Source: Candidatus Zixiibacteriota bacterium (GTDB lineage: Bacteria > SM23-81). Taken from it: a DNA stretch of 14,206 nt. Numbering within the stretch: the first letter of the stretch is position 1; the number at the start of each line of letters is the position of its first letter. A program made the translations under genes and the position numbers. The notes under the pieces are model-generated. The model saw only the letters and a list, made by a program, of their open reading frames with translations. It did no database searches and had not been told where the DNA came from. Where the stretch lies: the NCBI GenBank assembly GCA_030628225.1, contig DAOVRJ010000036.1:1-14206 (forward strand). The letters are read 5' to 3'. Positions 7,757 through 14,206 of the stretch are shown here, piece by piece.

Positions 7757-9019
7757 GTGACCTTGAATATCCTGCTTCTGGCCCATCGATTACCGTATCC
7801 TCCAGACAAGGGGGATAAAATACGTTCTTTTAACTTGATTAAGCATCTTGCTCAACGCCATTCTGTTCGGCTGGCCTGCCTGGCGTGGTCATCACAGGAG
7901 ATGGAGATGATCGCTCATTTGAGGGATTATTGCCACTCCATCGATGTCATCCGGCTTCGCCCTCAATGGTCAAAGGTCAAAAGTCTCCTACACCTGTTTT
8001 CATCTAAACCGATGACATTGCCCTACTTTTACTCGAGGCGATTGCAAGACCTCGTCCGGCGTCGACTCCAGGAGGAGAAAATTAACGTGATCGTCGTCTT
8101 CTCCTCATGCATGGCCCAGTTTGTTCCTCACGATGTTGCCGTTTACAAGATCATAGATTTTGCCGATGTGGATTCTGACAAGTGGTTTCAATATGCGAAG
8201 CACGTGAAATTCCCCTTCTCGATGATTTATCAGTTAGAGGGCCAGAGGCTAAGGAAGTATGAGATTTCTCTGGCCTCCCGATATGATTGCTGTACGGTGG
8301 TATCTCAGGTGGAGGAGCATCTCTTTCGCTCTTACTCGGATCGATTCATTCTCTCTACGGTTCCCAACGGGGTTGACTTAGAGTATTTCCAACCCAGAGA
8401 AAGAGAACCCGATCAGCCGCTGATGATCTGTATGGGGGTCAGGGACTATTATGCTAATGTAGATGGCGTTCTTTATTTCCATCGTCGGATCCTACCTCAC
8501 ATCCGCAGCAGATTTCCTCAGGTGAAGTTCACAGTTTTGGGTGGCAACCCGACGCGGGCGATTCGCAGGCTTGGTCGGAGCGAGAATGTGACCATCACTG
8601 GATATGTGAAGGATGTTCGGCCATTCCTAAACCGGGCCACCGTTTGTGTGGTCCCCCTGCGAATTGCCCGAGGAGTGCAGAACAAGATCTTGGAGGCCAT
8701 GGCCTCGGGTCTGCCCGTGGTGGCCACCAGTCGTGCCGCCGAGGGCATTGATGCCCGACCGGGGAGAGATCTCGTGGTGGCCGATGATCCCGTGGAGTTT
8801 GCAGCTAGAACGGTAAAGCTGCTATTTGATCGCCAACTCCAGCAGAAGCTGTCTCGAAATGCGCGCAAATTAGTGGAAAGCAAGTATCACTGGAACAATT
8901 GCTTGCAAAAACTAGATCTGATTCTAGAGGCCATACCTGAAAGATCACCTGAAACTACAGCAAACTTATCTCTAGCCTCTTCCTCAAGCTCGGGGAACGG
9001 GTCAGTTTTAGAGCGATGA
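7757..9019 (+). CDS. GT4 glycosyltransferase, PEP-CTERM/EpsH1-associated (Stp1 type)
   Basis: Up to 420 residues. The N-terminus NILLLAHRLPYPPDKGDKIRSF is the hallmark of the exosortase-associated sugar transferase known as TIGR03087 (stp1). It is followed by a GT-B core with VYKIIDFADVDSDKW, TVVSQVEEHLF, TVPNGVDLEYF, VKDVRPFLNRA and GVQNKILEAMASGLPVVAT. The first Glu of the EX7E motif is replaced by Arg (RGVQNKILE), as I expect for this subfamily. It probably adds a sugar to the polysaccharide repeat unit in the cytoplasm. GTG 7757 is the longest start. TTG 7763 has a better spaced GGGGG at 7753-7757 and may be the true one. The last 25 residues are serine-rich and look disordered. It is the last gene of the packed operon. 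Confidence 0.9.
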   Translation: MTLNILLLAHRLPYPPDKGDKIRSFNLIKHLAQRHSVRLACLAWSSQEMEMIAHLRDYCHSIDVIRLRPQWSKVKSLLHLFSSKPMTLPYFYSRRLQDLVRRRLQEEKINVIVVFSSCMAQFVPHDVAVYKIIDFADVDSDKWFQYAKHVKFPFSMIYQLEGQRLRKYEISLASRYDCCTVVSQVEEHLFRSYSDRFILSTVPNGVDLEYFQPREREPDQPLMICMGVRDYYANVDGVLYFHRRILPHIRSRFPQVKFTVLGGNPTRAIRRLGRSENVTITGYVKDVRPFLNRATVCVVPLRIARGVQNKILEAMASGLPVVATSRAAEGIDARPGRDLVVADDPVEFAARTVKLLFDRQLQQKLSRNARKLVESKYHWNNCLQKLDLILEAIPERSPETTANLSLASSSSSGNGSVLER

Positions 9020-9304
9020 TAAAGTCGCTGAGGCAGAGGCTGATCTGTGGCTGAAGCCGCACATTTATGGGAAAGGCTACCTTAATTGAGTTTTCGTCAA
9101 GATGTTCGCCCGCGGAACGCAGGAGAGAAATGCAGAGCTGCTTTTCGGAAAGCCCATGAACGATCTGTTCACATATAGCGGGGCGATCCGCATCTGTACA
9201 GAGACTATCTCCTGCACCTGGGAAAGAACTTAAAGATACCGGAGGGAAACTTTCCTGATCCCGGAGATCTTTCAGCATAAAAAAGAACAGAATAGGTGGG
9301 GAAG
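9020..9304. other. intergenic region before the sigma-54 activator gene
   Basis: About 285 bases with no convincing gene. It holds a 10-base palindrome TCTGTACAGA (9193-9202) and a near-perfect direct repeat GATACCGGAG / GATCCCGGAG (9235-9244 and 9257-9266) spaced 22 bases, about two helical turns. The stop of the preceding gene sits in a weak AGCGA/TCGCT stem without a T-run, so no classical terminator is seen. I find no -24/-12 promoter here and no clear -35/-10 pair. A minus-strand frame across it (8955-9311) resembles nothing I know and overlaps both neighbours. Confidence 0.5.
9235..9266. repeat. 22-base-spaced direct repeat, possible operator
   Basis: GATACCGGAG (9235-9244) and GATCCCGGAG (9257-9266) match at 9 of 10 bases with a 22-base period. 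They end 38 bases before the activator's ATG. Tandem sites two helical turns apart are common for dimeric regulators, but no regulator can be named from the sequence, and a short repeat like this can arise by chance. Confidence 0.3.
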
Positions 9305-10714
9305 ATGACAAAAATTTTATTGGTGGGTGTCGATGACAAAACAGCCCTTTCGCTGAGGGAGGCTGTGGCTCAACGAAAGGAGTATGTCATCGACCGGTGT
9401 AAGGCTGAAGAAGCACAAATACTGATAGAGCGGAGCAAACCGGGGATTATTTTTCTAAATATCGCCCGTCCTGAAGTTTCGCGACTGCATCTGCTCCAGA
9501 CATTCAAAAGAGATGCCCGGGATGTTCCGGTCATCGTCATCGCCGAGAGAGTTTCCACTTCATTGGCCATCAAGGCGATGAAAGAAGGGGCCTTTGACTA
9601 CGTCATAAAGCCCTTAGACAAGACTCAGCTTCGGGCATTATTGGAGAAATTGGCCAGGACTCGCCAGAAGGCTCCCAGTAAACCCGCTCTGGAGCTGGAA
9701 GAGGACATGGAAGGAGAGACGGTTTTCATCGGTGAGCATCCCGAGATGCTGGAGATCTACAAGCTTATTGGCCGTGTAGCTCCCACGGACGTGCCGGTTT
9801 TGATCCAGGGAGAAACCGGAACGGGCAAAGAGCTTGTGGCTCAGGAAATACATCGTCACAGTCTTCGTGGCCACAAGAGGTTGCTGGCCGTGAACTGCGC
9901 CGCTATTCCGGAAACGCTGCTGGAGAGTGAGCTGTTTGGTCACGAGGCAGGGGCTTTTACAGGAGCTATGGGCAGGCGGAAGGGGAAGTTCGAGCAGGCT
10001 GATGGCGGCACAATATTTTTGGACGAGGTGACCGATATGAGCCCGGCCACCCAGAGCAAAGTTTTGCGAGTCCTGGAGCAGCAAGAGTTCGAGAGGCTCG
10101 GCGGAGCAGAGACCATTAAGGTGGACATCAGAATCATCACGGCCACCAATCGCAGTTTGGTTAAGTGTATGCAAGAAGGTGGATTTCGGGTCGATCTGTT
10201 TTATCGACTTCGCGGTGCTTTTATTTGCCTGCCTCCCTTGCGAAGCAGGGGGGAAGATGTTTGCCTCATCGCCGAATACTTCCTGCGGCAGTTTTCCGAA
10301 AAGACCAAGAAGAATATCAAGAGCCTCCATCCCAGAACAGTTAAGAAACTAAAAGAATATTCCTGGAAGGGCAATATCAGGGAGCTGAGAAACGTCATTC
10401 AGACTGCTGTCATCTTCTGCCACGGAGAGGTTCTGCTCCCGGAGCACATTTTTCTGGAGGAGGAAATAGTCGATTCCGGTGAAATCCAGGATGATTGTCA
10501 GCAGATGTTTACTAGGATGATCGAGCCATTATTTGATAAATTGAGGGTCTCTGAGGAGGGCCATCTGTATCAGCAATTGACCTCAGCTTTGGAAAGGGCG
10601 TTGATTCAGATCACCATGGAGAAAGTGGGAAAAAATCAAGTCAAGGCGGCACAGCTTTTGGGAGTTAGTCGTAACACCTTGCGAGATCGATTGAAAAAGT
10701 TCGGGCTGAGCTAG
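9305..10714 (+). CDS. sigma-54-dependent activator (NtrC family) with degenerate receiver domain
   Basis: 469 residues in three domains. Residues 1-120 form a receiver-like fold in which the phospho-acceptor Asp is Asn52 (FLNIARPE), the acidic pair is replaced (ILLVGVDDK), and the usual Thr is Ala, while Lys102 (DYVIKP) remains. Residues about 140-375 form the AAA+ sigma-54 interaction domain with Walker A GETGTGKE (169-176), an intact GAFTGA loop (216-221), Walker B GGTIFLDE (234-241) and the arginine region FRVDLFYRLRG. The C-terminus is a Fis-type helix-turn-helix (from about 444, NQVKAAQLLGVSRNTLRDRL). ATG 9305 is preferred over GTG 9296 because AGGTGGGG lies just before it. It should open complexes at sigma-54 promoters such as the one at 11137-11151. 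It occupies the position of PrsR-type regulators in exosortase loci, but no sensor kinase is present here. Confidence 0.93.
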   Translation: MTKILLVGVDDKTALSLREAVAQRKEYVIDRCKAEEAQILIERSKPGIIFLNIARPEVSRLHLLQTFKRDARDVPVIVIAERVSTSLAIKAMKEGAFDYVIKPLDKTQLRALLEKLARTRQKAPSKPALELEEDMEGETVFIGEHPEMLEIYKLIGRVAPTDVPVLIQGETGTGKELVAQEIHRHSLRGHKRLLAVNCAAIPETLLESELFGHEAGAFTGAMGRRKGKFEQADGGTIFLDEVTDMSPATQSKVLRVLEQQEFERLGGAETIKVDIRIITATNRSLVKCMQEGGFRVDLFYRLRGAFICLPPLRSRGEDVCLIAEYFLRQFSEKTKKNIKSLHPRTVKKLKEYSWKGNIRELRNVIQTAVIFCHGEVLLPEHIFLEEEIVDSGEIQDDCQQMFTRMIEPLFDKLRVSEEGHLYQQLTSALERALIQITMEKVGKNQVKAAQLLGVSRNTLRDRLKKFGLS

Positions 10715-10932
10715 ACCAAGATCTTTTGGCTGGAGAATGGCGGTGTCCGATGCCGTCTTCGGCCTTACCGTCGATACCATGTATGTGAATTCCCCAAGTC
10801 ATATCGGTGATCCAGATGGCAATCACCTATTGTGTAATCCGGGGTTAGAGAGGAAGAGTGGTTTCGGGGAACTCCTGTTCGGTTGACGAATTCATTAAAC
10901 CCCTCATCAACATGGAGGGAAGTGCTCTTGGA

Positions 10933-10962
10933 GGTCCACGACATCTCCTGCGGATGTGGACC
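10933..10962. repeat. inverted repeat / hairpin GGTCCAC...GTGGACC
   Basis: Perfect 7-base arms GGTCCAC (10933-10939) and GTGGACC (10956-10962), extended inward by ATC/GAT after a 3-base bulge, leaving a 7-base loop. No T-run follows, so it is not a standard intrinsic terminator. It could be an operator, a distant enhancer site about 200 bases upstream of the sigma-54 start, or a transcript-end structure of the activator mRNA. Confidence 0.5.
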
Positions 10963-11031
10963 GAGTAGAGCTGCTGATTGTTCAAAGCTTTTAGATCTAT
11001 AGAATAATTTTCTGGGAATGTGTGGGGGAGA

Positions 11032-11054
11032 CACTGTTCAAATCCTATACAGTG
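11032..11054. promoter_or_regulatory. candidate upstream activator site (CACTGT-N11-ACAGTG)
   Basis: Perfect 6-base inverted repeat CACTGT (11032-11037) and ACAGTG (11049-11054) with an 11-base spacer. Its centre lies about 120 bases before the predicted start of the sigma-54 promoter, the usual distance for an NtrC-family enhancer. The CTGT/ACAG half-site also occurs in the palindrome at 9193-9202. Assignment to the neighbouring activator is inference. Confidence 0.45.
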
Positions 11055-11136
11055 CTCTGGGCAGGATCTGTGAGAGCCCCTTGCCCCGGGAGCACGATCC
11101 CCATTTGTTACTTGAACATAGCTCATTCTACCCATT

Positions 11137-11151
11137 TGGCATAGAAGTTGC
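11137..11151 (+). promoter_or_regulatory. sigma-54 (-24/-12) promoter
   Basis: TGGCATAGAAGTTGC fits the sigma-54 consensus TGGCACG-N4-TTGC with both GG and GC elements at the exact spacing; only two of the less conserved central bases differ. With C11151 as -12, transcription would start near 11163, leaving a leader of about 318 bases before the lyase ATG. It points to the plus-strand lyase gene and sits directly downstream of a sigma-54 activator gene, which strengthens the call. Confidence 0.75.
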
Positions 11152-11162
11152 GGGTTCTACCG

Positions 11163-11480
11163 GTGATGGGTTATCATTACTTGCTTGGGATCAAGAACAG
11201 ATTTGGAAATACGAAGGTCCTGAAATTTATTATTACTGCCACCGAGGACGGGACTCCTTCATCCGAGAAAAGCATGAGCTGATTCTTTAAGGGATTTCGG
11301 AGTTGGCCCTGAGGTACGATCTCGCCAGCGGAGCTTATGAGAAGGAAGTACAACCTTGGAGGTTCGCGTTTCATCTTATTACGTGGGAATTTACAGTTAT
11401 TTCATCGGCTCTGCGGATGCTGTGCTGGAAAAGCGGGGAGATCGTAATCGCAACCGACGGCAAAGAGAGGTGACCTAACT
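11163..11480 (+). other. long untranslated leader of the lyase gene
   Basis: About 318 bases between the predicted sigma-54 start and the lyase ATG. I see no riboswitch that I recognise and no strong hairpin. A plus-strand frame (ATG 11018, TAA at 11288-11290, then open to TGA 11471-11473) crosses it but overlaps the promoter and resembles nothing known. The leader ends with a good ribosome binding site. Confidence 0.4.
11465..11473 (+). promoter_or_regulatory. ribosome binding site of the lyase gene
   Basis: GAGAGGTGA is a near-ideal complement to the 16S 3' end, 7 bases before ATG 11481. Together with an in-frame TAA at 11445-11447 it fixes the start. Confidence 0.75.
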
Positions 11481-14206
11481 ATGGAAGTCAAGGATACTGC
11501 TCGAAGCAACTTAAGAATCCCTCTTGTTCTCAGAATAACTCTATTACTCAGTTTAGCCTTTCTCATGGTGGTTGGATCATTGCTGAGGCCTGCAGAGGCC
11601 AACCAGCCCCCCATTTTGCGGACGAGCAAGGTATTTCAGCAGCAGGATTCGGTCGAGGAGGGCCAGCCATATCAAGGGTGCCAGGACGCCTGGTATTGGG
11701 ACGAAAACAACAGGGACTGGAGCTCCAACGAGCTAGGCCAATCTGTCAGGATCGTCATCCGGTTCTCAGATTTGCCCATCCCCTCCGGGGCAGAGGTGGA
11801 AGAAGCCATCTTGCAGATGTACATGTACGAACTGGGTGCGGGCAGTGGCAGTAACATCTATGTCTATGGGGTTAAGAGAGATTGGGTCGTGAATGAGGTC
11901 ACCGCCGTGGAGTACCGTTCCGGAAATAACTGGGAGATGGCGGGAGGAGACGGGCCATCTGATCGAACCCAGGTTGCTGCCGACACGGTTCAGCTTAGCT
12001 CCGGGGCAGGCTGGAGATCCTGGGATGCGAAATCCATTGCCCAGAGTTGGATTTCAGGGGAGTTCGACAACAACGGCTTCATGCTTGTCGGCCAGGGAGG
12101 AGATTCCGGCTGGAACAGCGATAGGACCAAGTTTCACGCCGAATCATTCGGCATCAACGAGGAGCAGAAATTGTTTCGCCCCAAGCTCCTTCTCAGTTGG
12201 TCCCCCGCGGAAATACCTGATCAGGCTCTGATCCAGAACCAGAACTACCAAAATCTGTTCGACCTGGACGACTACTTCTATGACCCCGACGGCGATTCAT
12301 TGTCCTATAGCTGCATTGGGAACACTCATGTTACGGTGATCATCGACGAGGAGAACCGCGTGGACATGGTCCCAGAACAGGATTGGATCGGCGCGGAGCA
12401 GGTTCAGTTTATCGCCGACGACGGGCATGGCGGAACGCTTTCAAGCAATTTCGTACAGATCAAGGTTCAAGGTGCCTCCGTCTCCATCCCCAATCAGCGG
12501 TGGAGCCAGGGATATTCTTACATCAATGCCCTCGACCTGGATGACTATTTTTTGGAGGAGGGATTGACCTTCACCGCTTCCACGGAGGACAACCCCAACA
12601 TCGATGTCGTTATTAATCCTGATCATACCATCGATTTCAACCAGCTGTCTTCCTTTTATGGTACCGAATCGGTGGTCTTTACGGGCACAGGAAGCCAGGG
12701 GGATTACCTGAGTAATTCGGTGCTATTGACGGTTGATAAACCCGAGTATGAGACGGTTCTCACCGATCATCCCAAGATATATATCTGTCCGGAAAACTTC
12801 AACACTCTCAAGGACAGGATAGAAGAGCCAGATGGTCCTCTGGCTTCTCTGTTCAACAGCTTCAAGTCCGAGGCTGACGCCAACGAGTTTCGCGACAAGA
12901 CATACGGTTGGTATGGGTTTGTGAGCGACGGGGCACTGGAGGAGATCGTCATGCTGGGTTATCTGTACCAGATGACCGGGGACGTGGCCTATGCCAATTC
13001 CATAGTCAGTGCCATGGAGTGGCTGCCCAACTACGATGGCGCCGCCAGCAGTCCCACCAATAAAGCCTCCACTCTCGAAGGGCTTGCTTTGGGATTTGAC
13101 ATGGCTTATGACCGGATCGTGGAGCTGGGTCGTCGGGATGAGTTCATCGAGGATATCGTCACCTATGCCGATCGGGAGAAACAATCACTCATCGACGACC
13201 TGTATACCGATTTCCACAATTACTTCACCCACAAATCCACCGCCGTTTTGTTCGCCGGCTTGGCCCTCTATGGAGAACACACCAAAGCCTCAGAATATCT
13301 TGATTTTGCCCTGGAATGCTTTCGCGGAGATCTTACAAACACGGGAACAACAGCCTCCCTGAAATTTCTCGATGGCGATGGGAACTGGGAAGGCAGCACC
13401 TATGCAAGGCAGTCTTTGTGGCATATGAACCGCTTTGTCAAAGGCTGGCAGACGGGCAACGACAACGCGGTTAATTGGTACAATGACATGATTCCCGAAT
13501 TTGAGAACTCTGGATACGCTCAGATCTATTATATGCGCCCGGACAAAATTATGGTCAAGGCAGGAGATTGTACCTACCCCTGGGCACAGGATAAAGACGC
13601 CTTCTCTCTCTGGGCTTTTCAGGGAGAGTATCAGAATCAGCACTTCACCTGGATTTGCGAGAACACCTGGACCGACTACCTTCACGGTATTTTGTTAAAC
13701 AGTGGTCTGGACAAGGATAACACATGGTACAAACGAAAAGTCTGGGCATTTCTGTGGTGGGACCCCTCGGTGCCTGCTGAAAACATCAACAATCTTCCAC
13801 TGAGCCGGGAGTACAAAACCGGCGAGGTGATCATGCGCAGCGATTGGGCCGATGACGCCACGTATATCATGTTCAAGAGACCTACTTATCACTTTGGCGG
13901 CCATCTCCACTTGGACCAGAACTCCTTTACGATATACAAAAACGGTCCTTTGGCCACTCACTCCGGATATTTTAGCAGTGGCGGCGATCACAGGTGGAAT
14001 TACTATAGAAGATCCATCGCTCATAATTCCGTTTTGGTGAAGGACCCCAGCTACTCGATTGTCCATGGCAATTCCAACAATCAGTATATGGATTTTTACA
14101 ACGATGGAGGCTACCGCTTTGTATGGGCCAGACATGATCCTCCGCACGCTGCGGAGCGAGGCTGGTCCAACGAGCCACGCTGGTTGCCAGACGGAAGCGT
14201 GGTTGC
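11481..14206 (+). CDS. secreted heparinase II/III-type polysaccharide lyase with DNRLRE and Ig-like domains (3' end outside window)
   Basis: One uninterrupted frame from ATG 11481 to the window edge, 908 codons without a stop. Residues 1-40 are a signal peptide: Arg-containing N-region, core ITLLLSLAFLMVVGSLL, cleavage likely after AEA. About 47-240 resemble a DNRLRE domain (SVRIVIRFSDLPIPSGAEVEEA is the typical strand pair, ending RPKLLLSW). About 244-330 and 333-418 are two cadherin/Ig-like repeats (DLDDYFYDPDGDSLSY, NALDLDDYF). From about 424 comes an alpha-helical toroid, then the heparinase II/III-like beta domain with HLHLDQNSF (His808, His810, Asp812) and RRSIAHNSVLV (His848). Enzymes with this fold cut uronate-containing polysaccharides by beta-elimination. 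It is exported, probably periplasmic or extracellular, and is driven by the sigma-54 promoter at 11137-11151. The natural substrate is unknown; the locus's own polymer is the likely one. The C-terminus, which might hold a sorting signal, is not visible. Confidence 0.88.
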   Translation, partial: MEVKDTARSNLRIPLVLRITLLLSLAFLMVVGSLLRPAEANQPPILRTSKVFQQQDSVEEGQPYQGCQDAWYWDENNRDWSSNELGQSVRIVIRFSDLPIPSGAEVEEAILQMYMYELGAGSGSNIYVYGVKRDWVVNEVTAVEYRSGNNWEMAGGDGPSDRTQVAADTVQLSSGAGWRSWDAKSIAQSWISGEFDNNGFMLVGQGGDSGWNSDRTKFHAESFGINEEQKLFRPKLLLSWSPAEIPDQALIQNQNYQNLFDLDDYFYDPDGDSLSYSCIGNTHVTVIIDEENRVDMVPEQDWIGAEQVQFIADDGHGGTLSSNFVQIKVQGASVSIPNQRWSQGYSYINALDLDDYFLEEGLTFTASTEDNPNIDVVINPDHTIDFNQLSSFYGTESVVFTGTGSQGDYLSNSVLLTVDKPEYETVLTDHPKIYICPENFNTLKDRIEEPDGPLASLFNSFKSEADANEFRDKTYGWYGFVSDGALEEIVMLGYLYQMTGDVAYANSIVSAMEWLPNYDGAASSPTNKASTLEGLALGFDMAYDRIVELGRRDEFIEDIVTYADREKQSLIDDLYTDFHNYFTHKSTAVLFAGLALYGEHTKASEYLDFALECFRGDLTNTGTTASLKFLDGDGNWEGSTYARQSLWHMNRFVKGWQTGNDNAVNWYNDMIPEFENSGYAQIYYMRPDKIMVKAGDCTYPWAQDKDAFSLWAFQGEYQNQHFTWICENTWTDYLHGILLNSGLDKDNTWYKRKVWAFLWWDPSVPAENINNLPLSREYKTGEVIMRSDWADDATYIMFKRPTYHFGGHLHLDQNSFTIYKNGPLATHSGYFSSGGDHRWNYYRRSIAHNSVLVKDPSYSIVHGNSNNQYMDFYNDGGYRFVWARHDPPHAAERGWSNEPRWLPDGSVV

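Larger units (their letters stand above)
10715..11136. other. intergenic region with hairpin and inverted repeat
   Basis: No convincing gene between the activator and the lyase promoter. A small stem GCCG-TCTT-CGGC (10752-10763) lacks a T-run, so it is at best a weak terminator. The segment contains a strong hairpin (10933-10962) and an inverted repeat (11032-11054), described separately. Short minus-strand frames cross the region without recognisable domains. Confidence 0.5.

Noticed and set aside
8955-9311. 118-codon minus-strand frame spanning the gap before the activator
   Set aside because: It overlaps the ends of both plus-strand neighbours, has no known motif and no good start context. 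It is kept only as part of the intergenic description.
9638-10330. 230-codon minus-strand open frame
   Set aside because: It is antisense to the well-supported AAA+ domain of the sigma-54 activator and has no family resemblance.
10715-10770. Possible terminator after the activator gene
   Set aside because: The stem GCCG-TCTT-CGGC is only 4 base pairs and has no T-run after it.
10765-11135. Minus-strand frames, including a short IWITDMTW peptide reminiscent of IS3-family transposases
   Set aside because: The resemblance covers only about eight residues. It is followed by unrelated sequence and preceded by a stop, with no terminal inverted repeats or target duplication seen. Not enough for a mobile-element remnant.
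12723-14178. Several minus-strand and out-of-frame plus-strand open frames inside the lyase gene
   Set aside because: They are shadows of the continuous 908-codon lyase frame, which shows a signal peptide and domain motifs throughout.
1-14206. tRNA, rRNA, CRISPR array, insertion sequence or phage genes
   Set aside because: No regularly spaced repeats, no transposase or integrase with domain-level support, and no tRNA-like cloverleaf noticed on reading either strand.

Overview
The window reads as the downstream part of an exosortase-A (XrtA/EpsH) type exopolysaccharide and protein-sorting locus of a Gram-negative bacterium. Base composition is moderate, start codons are often GTG or TTG, and several genes have GGAGG-like ribosome binding sites. 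The exosortase, EpsI, FemAB-like protein, O-ligase and two characteristic sugar transferases are the known 'PEP-CTERM/EpsH1-associated' set of Proteobacteria and related phyla. I cannot place the organism more finely. A deltaproteobacterial-like or uncultured lineage is a guess.

Layout: (1) Positions 1-9019 hold nine tightly packed plus-strand genes, probably one transcription unit that began before the window: the C-terminal end of a glycosyltransferase, an O-antigen-ligase/polymerase-like membrane protein, two GT4 glycosyltransferases, a glucuronyl C5-epimerase-like protein, a FemAB-like acyltransferase, exosortase, EpsI, and a third GT4 glycosyltransferase. Gaps are 4-45 bases, and xrtA and epsI overlap by 49 bases. 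(2) A gap of about 285 bases with no convincing gene leads to a sigma-54 activator (9305-10714). Its receiver domain has lost the phospho-acceptor aspartate and the acidic pair. (3) A 766-base gap with no convincing gene (10715-11480) carries a strong hairpin, a CACTGT/ACAGTG inverted repeat and, about 95 bases further on, a very good -24/-12 sigma-54 promoter. (4) From 11481 to the window edge runs one large open gene for a secreted protein: signal peptide, DNRLRE-like domain, two cadherin/Ig-like repeats, then a heparinase II/III-type polysaccharide lyase.

How it may work together (inference): the operon assembles and exports a uronic-acid-containing exopolysaccharide. The epimerase would convert D-glucuronate residues to L-iduronate in the polymer. 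The secreted lyase, under sigma-54 and probably the adjacent activator, would trim or release that polymer, much as AlgG and AlgL act on alginate. Exosortase and EpsI would anchor PEP-CTERM proteins to or through this matrix. No PEP-CTERM substrate is visible in the window. The lyase C-terminus is cut off and could carry one.
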